Origin: Collinsella sp.
Lineage (GTDB): Bacteria > Actinomycetota > Coriobacteriia > Coriobacteriales > Coriobacteriaceae
DNA: 15,801 nt
Direction: 5' to 3'
Assembly (NCBI GenBank): GCA_019414345.1
Contig: DXMF01000009.1
Coordinates: 1 to 15,801, forward strand
The position numbers and the translations under genes are program-made. The notes under the pieces were generated by a model, which did no database searches, was not told the DNA's origin, and was given only the letters and a program-made list of their open reading frames with translations. Shown one piece after another: positions 1 to 7,557 of the stretch. The first letter of the stretch is position 1; each line of letters opens with the position of its first letter.

Positions 1-755
1 ATGATTGGTTGTTGAGCGTTGGTCAAAATGGTTGTTTTTACAGTAGCGCTAACAACGGCCGCCCCTACACCGTGAACGATCCCAATGTCGAGCTGGAGCT
101 CCTTTACATCGATGACCTTGTGGACGAGATGCTCGGCGCCCTGTTGGGGCGGGAGCACCGCTGCGGCTATGAGGGCCTGGAGCGCGTCGACGGCGACGAG
201 TTCTGCTACGTCCCGGTGACGGACGTGAAGACCCTGGGCGAGATCGTCTACCTGCTGGGCCGCTTCCGCGACAGCCGCGAGACGCTCTCGGTGCCCGACC
301 TCGCGGGCGGCTCATTCTCCAAGAAGCTCTGGAGCACGTTCCTGTCCTACTACGAGCCGGGGCACTTCGCCTATGACCTGAAGCCCAATGCAGACGACCG
401 CGGCTCGTTCACCGAGTTCCTGCGCACGCCAGAGCGGGGGCAGGTCTCCATCAACGTCTCGAGGCCCGGCATCACCAAGGGCAACCACTGGCACATGAGC
501 AAGTGGGAGAGGTTCCTGGTGGTCTCGGGCACCGCGAGCATCAAGCTGAGGAAGGTGGGGGAGGACGCCGGGGGCAACCCCTTCCCCGTCGACGAGTATA
601 TCGTCAAGGGCTCTGACCTGCGCGCAGTGGAGATGATCCCCGGCTACACGCACTCCATCACCAACCTGTCCGACACCGAGGACTTCGTGACGGTCATGTG
701 GGCGAACGAGCCCTTCGACCCCGAGAACCCTGACACCTACTACGAGGAAGTGTGA
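1..755 (+). CDS. capF: CapF/WbjC-type bifunctional UDP-sugar reductase, C-terminal part (5' end outside window)
   Basis: The frame is open to the left edge, so only about the last 250 codons are present; the family is about 370 residues long. CapF enzymes act in the cytoplasm in UDP-L-FucNAc synthesis: a C-terminal cupin domain carries out an epimerisation and the N-terminal Rossmann domain reduces the 4-keto sugar with NADPH. Seen here, counting from the TTG at position 9: the end of the SDR domain (VNDPNVELELLYIDDLVDEM, residues 22-41), then the linker (FLSYYEPGHFAY), then the cupin (GNHWHMSKWERFLVVSG, residues 158-174) with likely metal ligands H160, H162 and E167, and H215 in PGYTHSI. The CapG-type epimerase 0.5 kb downstream supports the pathway. 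The first ~55 bases are AT-richer and match the family less well than what follows, so a recombination seam is possible. The family call is firm; the exact stereochemistry of the product is inferred. Confidence 0.9.
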   Translation, partial: DWLLSVGQNGCFYSSANNGRPYTVNDPNVELELLYIDDLVDEMLGALLGREHRCGYEGLERVDGDEFCYVPVTDVKTLGEIVYLLGRFRDSRETLSVPDLAGGSFSKKLWSTFLSYYEPGHFAYDLKPNADDRGSFTEFLRTPERGQVSINVSRPGITKGNHWHMSKWERFLVVSGTASIKLRKVGEDAGGNPFPVDEYIVKGSDLRAVEMIPGYTHSITNLSDTEDFVTVMWANEPFDPENPDTYYEEV

Positions 756-757
756 CG

Positions 758-1289
758 ATGTCGCTTGCAAGCGCCGTCTGGAACAACGGGAGGCGAGTTG
801 CCAGCATCCCGCGTCGTCTGGTTATCCAACCCCTTGCACGCAAGGCCTTTGCTTCGTGCGGAAGCCCCTTCTACATGGGCAAGGGCTGCGACTTCCAGGG
901 CATCGAGAACATCCACGTGGGGAACAACGTCTCGTTTGGGCCCCGCACCCTCATCTGGACCACCAGGGCCCAGGTCTACATCGGCAACGACGTCATGTTC
1001 GGCCCCGACTGCTCGATTGTCTCGGGCGACCACCGGACCGACATCAAAGGCAAGCCGATGATGGCTGTGAACGAGGACGAGAAACGACCCGAGGACGACC
1101 AGGACGTCATCATTGAGGACGATTGTTGGCTCGGGGGGGTGCACCGTACTCAAGGGCGTCACGGTCGCGACCGGATGCGTCATCGCCTCCGGGGCCGTGG
1201 TCACGAGGAGCACTGAGCCCTATGGGATTTACGGGGGCGTGCCCGCCAGGCGCATCGCGGAACGCTTCAAGAACAACGATGAGGATTAG
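758..1289 (+). pseudogene. Hexapeptide-repeat (LbH) O-acetyltransferase, frameshifted in a poly-G run
   Basis: This is a left-handed beta-helix acyltransferase (maltose/galactoside acetyltransferase superfamily) that would acetylate a sugar of the polymer or a precursor using acetyl-CoA. The ATG at 758 is preferred: it lies 2 nt after the capF stop, with GAGGAAG 8 nt upstream; a GTG at 752 overlaps capF. The frame reads hexapeptide repeats (IENIHVGNNVSFGPRTLIW, VYIGNDVMFGPDCSIVSG) and the usual active-site region SGDHR, then DDCWLGG at about residues 121-127. At the G7 run 1133-1139 it leaves the family frame and ends at 1216. The correct continuation (CTVLKGVTVATGCVIASGAV, then YGIYGGVPARRI) is intact in another frame, to TAG 1287-1289. 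Nine Gs would restore the usual WLGGGCTVLKGV spacing; six would restore the frame with one glycine fewer. It is a true pseudogene, a phase-variable gene or a sequencing error. Confidence 0.85.
1133..1139 (+). repeat. G7 homopolymer at the acetyltransferase frameshift
   Basis: Seven consecutive Gs follow the codons for Cys-Trp-Leu. The reading frame of the hexapeptide acetyltransferase is wrong after this run and right again if its length is 6 or 9. Such a tract can change length by replication slippage, giving on/off switching of the product; it is also a common place for sequencing errors. The sequence alone does not separate these. Confidence 0.6.
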
Positions 1290-1291
1290 AC

Positions 1292-2470
1292 ATGTTTAGA
1301 ACCGACTACTCCGACGTGGCCTTCAAGGACGACGGACGCATTAAGCTTCTGATAATCGTGGGCACCCGCCCTGAGGTCATCCGCCTCTCTGAGGTTATCA
1401 AGCTCTGCCGGAGGCACTTCGACTGCCTCCTGGCCCACACCGGCCAGAACTACGACTACACTCTGAACGGCATCTTCTTCCGCGACCTGGGTCTGGCGGA
1501 CCCCGACGCCTACCTGGACGCCGTGGGCGACGACCTGGGGAGCACCATTGGCAACATCGTCGACGCGAGCTACAAGCTGATGGCGCAGGTGAGGCCTGAT
1601 GCCCTGCTGGTCCTGGGTGACACCAACAGTTGCCTCTCCGCCATCCCGGCCAAGCGCCTGCACATACCGATTTTCCACATGGAAGCCGGCAACCGCTGCA
1701 AGGACGAGTGCCTGCCGGAGGAGACGAACCGCCGCATCGTGGACGTGATCTCCGACGTGAACCTGGCCTACTCCGAGCACGCCCGCAGGTATCTGCTCGC
1801 CACCGGCTGCGCCCCCGAGCGCACCTATGTGACGGGCTCCCCCATGGCCGAGGTCCTGCGTGCGAACCTGCCTGCCATAGACGCCTCCGACGTGCTGGAG
1901 CGCGAGGAGCTGGAGCCAGGCGGCTATTTCCTGCTCTCCGCCCACCGCGAGGAGAACATCGACACTGAGAGGAACTTCGAGAGCCTCTTCAACGCCATCA
2001 ACGCCCTGGCCGAGGAGTACGGAAAGCCCATCCTCTACAGCTGCCACCCCCGCTCCCGCAAACGCCTGGAGGCCTCGGGCTTCCAGCTGCACCCCCTGGT
2101 GCGCACCCACGAGCCCATGGGCTTCCACGACTACAACAAGCTGCAGAGCTCGGCGTTCTGCGTCGTCTCCGACTCCGGCACCCTGCCCGAGGAAAGCTCC
2201 TTCTTCGCGAGCGTCGGACGCCCGTTCCCTGCAGTCTGTATCCGTACCTCTACCGAGCGCCCCGAGGCTCTCGACAAGGGCTGCTTCACCCTGGCCGGCA
2301 TCGACGAGCGCAACCTCCTGAACGCCGTCCGCACTGCCGTCTCCCTCGAGGCCGAGGGCCTGCACGGCATTCCCGTGCCGGACTACCAGGACGACGTTGC
2401 TCCGAAGGTCGTGCGGATCATTCAGAGCTACACGGGCGTCGTGGACCGCATGGTGTGGAGGAAGTACTAG
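1292..2470 (+). CDS. capG: UDP-N-acetylglucosamine 2-epimerase family, CapG/FnlC type
   Basis: This is a non-hydrolysing UDP-HexNAc 2-epimerase, a cytoplasmic GT-B-fold enzyme of 392 residues, the normal length. In CapE-CapF-CapG pathways it carries out the last step to UDP-N-acetyl-L-fucosamine. Motifs seen: GTRPE (24-28), LGD (108-110), HMEAGNR (129-135), PEETNRRIVD (142-151), SAHREEN (216-222), CHPRSRK (251-257), SDSGTLPEE (293-301) and RTSTERPEALDKG (318-330). The ATG at 1292 lies two bases after the restored end of the acetyltransferase, with TGAGGAT 6-8 nt upstream. A plain UDP-GlcNAc/ManNAc epimerase (MnaA/WecB) is the alternative, but the CapF-type reductase in the same operon favours the FucNAc role. 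The gene ends in a strong GGAGG placed for a GTG codon that overlaps its stop. Confidence 0.9.
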   Translation: MFRTDYSDVAFKDDGRIKLLIIVGTRPEVIRLSEVIKLCRRHFDCLLAHTGQNYDYTLNGIFFRDLGLADPDAYLDAVGDDLGSTIGNIVDASYKLMAQVRPDALLVLGDTNSCLSAIPAKRLHIPIFHMEAGNRCKDECLPEETNRRIVDVISDVNLAYSEHARRYLLATGCAPERTYVTGSPMAEVLRANLPAIDASDVLEREELEPGGYFLLSAHREENIDTERNFESLFNAINALAEEYGKPILYSCHPRSRKRLEASGFQLHPLVRTHEPMGFHDYNKLQSSAFCVVSDSGTLPEESSFFASVGRPFPAVCIRTSTERPEALDKGCFTLAGIDERNLLNAVRTAVSLEAEGLHGIPVPDYQDDVAPKVVRIIQSYTGVVDRMVWRKY

Positions 2471-2604
2471 TGGCAGACAGCAAGACCCATTTCTATCGCA
2501 TGGTGGTGAGTTACTGCGCCCGCGGCCTCTGCTATAAAGCCGGGGCCGCGGAATACCCGGTGACACGGGAGTGGTCTTGGTCCAGGGGGCGGCGTGAAAG
2601 CTAG
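2470..2604 (+). CDS. Unrecognised 44-codon mini-ORF coupled to capG
   Basis: A GTG at 2470 overlaps the capG stop (TAGTG), with GGAGG at 2457-2461, eight bases upstream, so initiation here looks well supported. The ORF begins VADSKTHFYRMVVSYC, has two cysteines, ends in a basic, tryptophan-containing tail, and stops at TAG 2602-2604, 11 nt inside the next gene. I do not recognise the sequence. It could be a short leader or coupling peptide, or the 5' remnant of a gene deleted when the neighbouring glycosyltransferase was acquired. It contains the inverted repeat at 2520-2551. Confidence 0.35.
   Translation: MADSKTHFYRMVVSYCARGLCYKAGAAEYPVTREWSWSRGRRES
2520..2551. repeat. Perfect 8-bp GC-rich inverted repeat (potential hairpin)
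   Basis: CCGCGGCC at 2520-2527 is repeated inverted as GGCCGCGG at 2544-2551, with a 16-nt loop. No U-run follows, so it is not a classical intrinsic terminator. It lies between capG and the first glycosyltransferase, inside the mini-ORF, and could form an RNA stem that affects translation of the next gene or marks a seam. Confidence 0.5.
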
Positions 2605-3649
2605 AGTCATCATGCTCGGCCCGAGCCTCGACTCCATGGGCGGGGTTGCCTCGGTCGCGTCCACGCTGCTCTCTTCGCGACTCGCCGAGGAGTGCGATGT
2701 CCGTTACATCGGCACAGTCTCCGAGGGTTCGAAGGCGCATAAGGCCCTCGTCTTCGCAGAGTCTTGGCTGCGCTTCCGGAGGCTCGTCGGCGGGTGCGAT
2801 ATCGTGCACGTGCACATGGCGCTCGGCAACAGCTTCCCTCGGAAGCTCCAGTTTATCAAGACCGCGCGCCGCGCCGGCAAGAAGGTCGTCATCCACATGC
2901 ACGAGGGGCAATTTGACCCGCAGTTCCGTGCGATGACTGACGAGCGGCGCGCCGCTGTCATCTCGACGCTCGAGGGCGCCGACGAGCTGATTCTGCTTTC
3001 CGAGGAATGGCTCGAGTACTTCAACGGAATCCTCCCAAATCCGCCGCGAATGTCCGTCCTCCACAACGCTGTCGAGGTGCCTGCGAGCGCGAAGCGCTCG
3101 TATGCTGCCCGCGCCGTGCTTTTCCTCGGAAAGCACGGCGCGCGCAAGAGCCCTGACGTGCTCTTGCGCGCGCTGGCGCCCCTGTGCGCTAAATATCCCG
3201 ATCTGGAGGCTCACTTCGGCGGTAACGGCGACATCGGCGCATACGAGCGGCTCGCGGCCGAGCTTGGCATCGCCGACAGCTGCGTGTTCCACGGCTGGGT
3301 CGCCGGCGAGGGACGCGAGGACTTGTTCGACCGGTGTACGGTCTACTGCCTTCCCTCCCGCAACGAGGGGATGCCCATGAGCGTGTTGGAGGCGATGGCG
3401 CACGGCCTGGCGACCGTCTCCACGCCGGTGGGAGGTATCCCCCAGATTATCGAGGAAGGTGTCTCCGGCTATATGACCCCGGTCGGCGATTCAAACGCAC
3501 TGCGCGTCAGGCTCGACGAGCTGCTCTCCGACGAGGGCCTTCGGCGAAGGATCGGAGAGGCCGGGCGTGAGGTTGTTCGGAATCGTTTCGGCGTTGACGA
3601 GCAGGCCAATAAGCTGATTGGGATCTATGAGGAGGTGCTGGCTAGATGA
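2594..3649 (+). CDS. GT4-family glycosyltransferase (GC-rich type)
   Basis: A retaining GT-B glycosyltransferase of 351 residues, expected at the cytoplasmic face of the membrane, adding a sugar to the lipid-linked repeat unit. The N-terminal domain has the glycine-rich loop GPSLDSMGGVASVAS (9-23) and HVHMALGNS and HMHEGQFD segments. The C-terminal nucleotide-binding domain begins at VLFLGKHGARKSPDVLLRAL (175-194) and contains the EX7E motif E258/E266 within PSRNEGMPMSVLEAMAHG, followed by TPVGGIPQIIEEGVSGY. The GTG at 2594 has AGGGGG about 5 nt upstream. Its stop overlaps the next ATG (ATGA at 3646-3649). Codon use is GC-rich like capF and capG and unlike the genes after 3783. Being next to capF/capG it may transfer L-FucNAc, but acceptor and donor cannot be read from sequence. 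Confidence 0.88.
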   Translation: MKARVIMLGPSLDSMGGVASVASTLLSSRLAEECDVRYIGTVSEGSKAHKALVFAESWLRFRRLVGGCDIVHVHMALGNSFPRKLQFIKTARRAGKKVVIHMHEGQFDPQFRAMTDERRAAVISTLEGADELILLSEEWLEYFNGILPNPPRMSVLHNAVEVPASAKRSYAARAVLFLGKHGARKSPDVLLRALAPLCAKYPDLEAHFGGNGDIGAYERLAAELGIADSCVFHGWVAGEGREDLFDRCTVYCLPSRNEGMPMSVLEAMAHGLATVSTPVGGIPQIIEEGVSGYMTPVGDSNALRVRLDELLSDEGLRRRIGEAGREVVRNRFGVDEQANKLIGIYEEVLAR

Positions 3650-3786
3650 GCGCATCCGTTCTCGGCTGTGCATCGGGTGCGCGCGAGGTCGCTATGAGGG
3701 GGCGTCAGGCAATCATCGACCGATATTCCATGGACGCATATGTATTAAAGCTTGAGAGTGTTTACGAGGGGGTGGCGAGTAAATGA
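3646..3786 (+). pseudogene. 46-codon fragment resembling the C-terminal tail of a GT4 glycosyltransferase
   Basis: A mini-ORF starts with the ATG that overlaps the upstream stop (ATGA) and ends with the TGA that overlaps the next start (ATGA at 3783-3786), so it is coupled on both sides. Its second half, GRQAIIDRYSMDAYVLKLES then VYEGV, has the typical end of GT4 enzymes; the preceding gene ends in the comparable GREVVRNRFGVDEQANKLIG then IYEEVL. The catalytic domains are absent, so it cannot be an enzyme. I infer a remnant of a replaced glycosyltransferase at the left edge of the AT-rich cassette. It might still serve translational coupling. Confidence 0.6.
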
Positions 3787-4856
3787 CAAAAGAGCTTTCC
3801 GAAGACATCATATTTGTGCATCCCTCGCTGCTCGGTGGGGGGGCCGAACGGGTCGCCATTGCTCTTGCGTCGTTTTTTGTCGAAAGGGGTTATCGTTTCG
3901 CTTTTCTTCTAACGAAGGATAAAGGAGTGAAATACGCAATTCCTGAAGGTGTTACTGTCGTCGACGACATTGCCGACTCTTCGGTTAACCCACTGCAGCA
4001 AATTCGTTATATTCGAAGTGCAATGCAGGGTAATCCACGAGCGACATTCATTTCTTTCCTTCCCCATCAGAATATGTATACGCTTATAGCTTCCATCGGC
4101 ATGCCGAATAAGGTTATCGTTTCGGTGCGTAACGATCCTCGCTTCGACTTCCCTGGTGATCGCGTATTGCCCATTGTGCGAAATATGTTGTATCGCAAGG
4201 CTGCGGAAATCGTGTTTCAGACGGATGCTCAGAAGGAGCTCTTTCCACAGGCGCTACAAGCTAAGGGTACGGTGATTTTGAATCCAATTTCCAGCTCGGT
4301 GCCAGAGCCTTTTGCGGGGTCTAGACGCAAGGTAATTGCCACATCCGGTCGACTGGAAGAGCAGAAAAATCATGCGATGACCATCAAAGCTTTTTCTCAG
4401 TTCCATAAAAGCCATCCGGATTATGTGCTCGAGATTTTTGGCGAGGGTAGCTTGGAATGCGAGCTTAAACAGCTTGCAGAAGATCTTGGCCTGACCGGTT
4501 CTATTTGTTTCGAAGGTTTTAGTTCGCGAGCTCTTGATCATATTCGAACTGCTTCCGTTTTCGTTATGTCTTCGCGTTTTGAGGGCTTGTCTAACTCCAT
4601 GCTTGAGGCGCTTGTTATGGGTGTCCCGACTGTTTGTGCTCGCTGCGGCGGCGGTGGGGCCGAGGCGGTTATTAATAATGGAGTTAATGGTGTCCTGGTT
4701 GATGTCGACGATATTGATGGTGAGGCTGAGGCGCTACTGAAAATAATTGATGATTGCGATTACGCGAGAGCGCTTTCTTTTGCGGCATTGGAATTGAGAG
4801 ATAAATTGAAACTAACTAGCATTGGCGCTTGCTGGGAGGAGCTGCTGAAACATTGA
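3783..4856 (+). CDS. GT4-family glycosyltransferase (AT-rich cassette)
   Basis: A 357-residue GT-B retaining glycosyltransferase of the group that includes PglH/PglJ-like N-acetylhexosaminyltransferases. The N-terminal domain starts with FVHPSLLGGGAERVAIALAS (11-30), the sugar-nucleotide-domain hinge region is IATSGRLEEQKNHAMTIKAF (185-204), and the EX7E motif is E267/E275 in SSRFEGLSNSMLEALVMG, followed by a glycine-rich CGGGGAEAVI. The ATG overlaps the preceding mini-ORF stop (ATGA), with GAGGGGGTGG upstream as ribosome binding site. A G7 run lies at 3837-3843 (codons 18-20). Codon use shifts here to AT-rich, and this continues to the acyltransferase. Donor and linkage are not predictable; membrane-peripheral action on the undecaprenyl-linked repeat is assumed from the family and the adjacent wzy and wzx. 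Confidence 0.88.
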   Translation: MTKELSEDIIFVHPSLLGGGAERVAIALASFFVERGYRFAFLLTKDKGVKYAIPEGVTVVDDIADSSVNPLQQIRYIRSAMQGNPRATFISFLPHQNMYTLIASIGMPNKVIVSVRNDPRFDFPGDRVLPIVRNMLYRKAAEIVFQTDAQKELFPQALQAKGTVILNPISSSVPEPFAGSRRKVIATSGRLEEQKNHAMTIKAFSQFHKSHPDYVLEIFGEGSLECELKQLAEDLGLTGSICFEGFSSRALDHIRTASVFVMSSRFEGLSNSMLEALVMGVPTVCARCGGGGAEAVINNGVNGVLVDVDDIDGEAEALLKIIDDCDYARALSFAALELRDKLKLTSIGACWEELLKH

Positions 4857-6103
4857 TAGCCGGGCATAATATAGAAAAGGCCGGAATTCTAAATCGTAGC
4901 CTCACTGTCATCTTGTTTTCTATTGCGGTTTGCCTAGGTTTTGCAAGTATCTTTGTTAGAGATATTGGGGCAAGCTATCATGTGGTCTCACAGTGGGATT
5001 CTATTCGATACTTCTTTGAAACTTCATTTGGTGGCATTGGCACCTTGTTAGATTTATGTCAACAGGTTGTGCTGCTTTGCTTACTATTCATGCTGCTGCT
5101 TGATAGAAAACCGAGAAATCCGCTATTGATTTTAGCTGCATTTAGTTCATTTGTTATATATGGACTTATAGCAACTGTTGGCGAACATATTCAATTATTT
5201 GACGCTCTATTTGGTGGAGTGCCCTTGGTGATATGCATCGTCCCTCTCATGATCATAGGGGGAGAAGACCGAGAGTTGCTATGTTTTATTAGAAAATACT
5301 CGCTGCCCGCCGCTTCTTTGGCTTTGCTCTTTGGCATTTTATCCGCCTTTAGGTTTCAGATGATATGCGGTTGGGGCGCAACTATTGGATGGTGCCCAGC
5401 AAGGGATTACCTTGCAATCGGCATGAGCTTTCTTTGGGTATCAGCAGGTTTAAATATGTGTTCAGGTTTTTTTTCGCGACAAATTGCAGCCTGCGCGCTT
5501 GCCTGTCTGCTGTCCTTATTGCTGGCAACGAGGAGCTGGTTGATCCAGCCTATATTATTGATGCTCGTATTGACAGTTTCTTCACCAATTAAATTCAGGT
5601 TTAAGCGAACTATTGTTTTGTCGCTCGTCTGCGTAGTTGCTGTGTTGGCCGTTTCCATTGTAATGCCTGACGTTGTGGACGGGTTAATTGGACGCATCGG
5701 TGAAGATACCCGCACGGGTCAATATGACATTTTTTTCAATCAAGTGGATCCGAAGAGTTTGGTTTTCGGAAATGGAATGAGTGCAGGTTATCAATATGGA
5801 GACGAACTAAATTACAGATGGTTTGATAATCAGTTGTTGTATCTAGCCTTTCATTTTGGGTTATTGCCTGTGTTGGTGTTGGTCTATGTTCTAGTCAAGA
5901 CGATATTCGGTAATGCTTCATTGCGAGCGAAGTCTGTTTGCCTTTTTTATACATTGGCCTTGCTTGGTTTATCCAACTATTATTCATTTGCTTTGAACTG
6001 CGGTGTTGTGGCTATATTCATTTCATTCGGTGGATACGAGTATTTATCCCGTTTGACCATGGCCTCAAGTGTTTCTGCGATAGAGAGTGTTAATAGTGAT
6101 TGA
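4853..6103 (+). CDS. wzy: Wzy-like O-antigen/capsule repeat-unit polymerase
   Basis: A polytopic integral membrane protein of about 417 residues with roughly ten or more hydrophobic segments from near the N-terminus (ILNRSLTVILFSIAVCLGFA) to the end. Family-typical features are the WLIQPILLMLVLTV region, then a polar loop with RIGEDTRTGQYDIF and GNGMSAGYQYGDE, then NQLLYLAFHFGLLPVLVLVY, resembling the large periplasmic loop region of Wzy/Wzy_C proteins. It would join flipped repeat units at the outer face of the membrane. The likely start is the TTG at 4853, overlapping the glycosyltransferase stop (TTGA), with GGAGGAG about 12-15 nt upstream; an in-frame TTG at 4829 is the other option. No ATG is available nearby. 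Polymerases diverge strongly, so the assignment rests on topology, this loop and the neighbouring flippase. Confidence 0.8.
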   Translation: MIAGHNIEKAGILNRSLTVILFSIAVCLGFASIFVRDIGASYHVVSQWDSIRYFFETSFGGIGTLLDLCQQVVLLCLLFMLLLDRKPRNPLLILAAFSSFVIYGLIATVGEHIQLFDALFGGVPLVICIVPLMIIGGEDRELLCFIRKYSLPAASLALLFGILSAFRFQMICGWGATIGWCPARDYLAIGMSFLWVSAGLNMCSGFFSRQIAACALACLLSLLLATRSWLIQPILLMLVLTVSSPIKFRFKRTIVLSLVCVVAVLAVSIVMPDVVDGLIGRIGEDTRTGQYDIFFNQVDPKSLVFGNGMSAGYQYGDELNYRWFDNQLLYLAFHFGLLPVLVLVYVLVKTIFGNASLRAKSVCLFYTLALLGLSNYYSFALNCGVVAIFISFGGYEYLSRLTMASSVSAIESVNSD

Positions 6104-7532
6104 TTCAATTAAAGAAAAGGCACTTAAGGGACTGTTCTGGGCAGTCGGAGAGCGAATCCTGACTCAGGGAGCTCTATTTTTTGTTTCGATAATCCTTGCT
6201 CGATTACTGTCGCCGGATGAATACGGCATCCTAGCGTTGCTGCTTGTCTTTACTAATCTAGCTGATGTTTTGGTGACGAATGGTATGGGCGAGTCTCTTG
6301 TTCAGAAGAAGGATGTTAGGGATATCGACTATTCAACTGTATTTGTATCCGCGCTTACATTGTCGGCTCTCTTGTACGGTGTCATCTATTTCTGCTCGCA
6401 TGCCATTGCGCTCTTTTATGGAAATATGTCTATAGAGGCGTATTTGAAGGTGCTGGCTCTTAGAGTTCCGCTATCAGCTTTAAATGCAGTTCAGAAGGCT
6501 TATATTTCAAAGAACTTTATGTTCCGCCAGCAGTTCTATTGTTCTTTTCTTGGCTCGATAGTTTCCGGAGCGGTTGCAATTGCAATGGCTTGGCTTGGAT
6601 TTGGGGTATATGCACTAATAGCTCAACAGTTGCTCAGCTTAGTGTTTATTAGTGTTTTGCTGGTCGTAGCGACAAAGTGGATACCACATTTTAATTTTAG
6701 ACTCGATTCATTCGAAGAGCTCGTTCCGCTTGGGCTCCAGTTTTGCGGATCAAGTCTGGTTAATTCTCTATATACCGAAGGACGTTCTCTACTAATTGGC
6801 AAATTCTATTCATCATCGGATTTGGCCTTTTTCAATAGAGGTAATCAATTCCCCGCGTTAATCGTTGATAACCTGAATGCACCTCTCAGTAACGTTATGC
6901 TGCCCGTGCTTTCTGAGATCAAGTCTCGTGGTTCCGAAATTGGGGCTGCTGTGCGAAAGTCCGTTCAGATATCTTCATTTGTCGTATTTCCAATGATGGG
7001 TATTCTGATGGCATCGGCTAATCATCTCATCCAACTATTGCTCGGATCAAGTTGGATGAGTTCGGTTCCATACCTACAGATTGCCTGTGTGTTCTATATT
7101 TTTCAGCCATTACAATCGATAAATTGGCAGGTCCTTAAAGCATTGGGAAAAGGCGATTTGTGCATTAAGCTTGAGCTAATCAAGAAGGCTGCCTGCTTCT
7201 TACTATTAATTGTGGCGGTGCCTCATGGCGTACTAGCAATAGCTATTGCAAGTGCATTGTCGGGTCTATTTTCCTCATTGATCAACATGTTTCCTGTTAA
7301 AAAGCTAATTGGGTATGGTTTGCGCGATCAAGTCTTAGATATTTTGAAGCCGTTGTTTGCTACCACAGTTGTTGTGGCGGTTTCAATTCTCTTGCCCGAC
7401 TTTACAATGCACCCAATGCTGGGTCTTATCATTCAAGTTGTTGTTGGCTCTCTTGTTTACTTGGTTGTTTCAAGGTTGATAGAGTGCGAGGGGCTAAGAA
7501 TGATTCTCGACAAAATGCAGCGGGATAAATAG
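6096..7532 (+). CDS. wzx: Wzx-like lipid-linked repeat-unit flippase (polysaccharide transporter, MOP superfamily)
   Basis: An integral membrane protein of about 478 residues with 12-14 predicted hydrophobic helices. The N-terminus SIKEKALKGLFWAVGERILT followed by FFVSIILARLLSPDEYGILA is characteristic of WzxC/RfbX-type transporters (Polysacc_synt_3 family). It would flip the undecaprenyl-pyrophosphate-linked repeat from the cytoplasmic to the outer leaflet. The GTG at 6096 (MIDSIKEKALKG) gives the usual family start, has AGAGAG about 8 nt upstream, and overlaps the end of wzy by 8 nt; a GTG at 6087 in frame is possible. Gene order wzy-wzx with short overlaps shows one transcript. Confidence in the flippase call is high. 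Confidence 0.9.
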   Translation: MIDSIKEKALKGLFWAVGERILTQGALFFVSIILARLLSPDEYGILALLLVFTNLADVLVTNGMGESLVQKKDVRDIDYSTVFVSALTLSALLYGVIYFCSHAIALFYGNMSIEAYLKVLALRVPLSALNAVQKAYISKNFMFRQQFYCSFLGSIVSGAVAIAMAWLGFGVYALIAQQLLSLVFISVLLVVATKWIPHFNFRLDSFEELVPLGLQFCGSSLVNSLYTEGRSLLIGKFYSSSDLAFFNRGNQFPALIVDNLNAPLSNVMLPVLSEIKSRGSEIGAAVRKSVQISSFVVFPMMGILMASANHLIQLLLGSSWMSSVPYLQIACVFYIFQPLQSINWQVLKALGKGDLCIKLELIKKAACFLLLIVAVPHGVLAIAIASALSGLFSSLINMFPVKKLIGYGLRDQVLDILKPLFATTVVVAVSILLPDFTMHPMLGLIIQVVVGSLVYLVVSRLIECEGLRMILDKMQRDK

Positions 7533-7557
7533 CTCACTTCTTAGATTGCGATTAAAC

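Noticed and set aside
1286..3403. Very long antisense open frame (705 codons) opposite capG and the first glycosyltransferase
   Set aside because: It is the low-complexity, His/Val/Gly/Ala-rich shadow typical of GC-rich genes read backwards, whereas the + strand frames carry clear family motifs.
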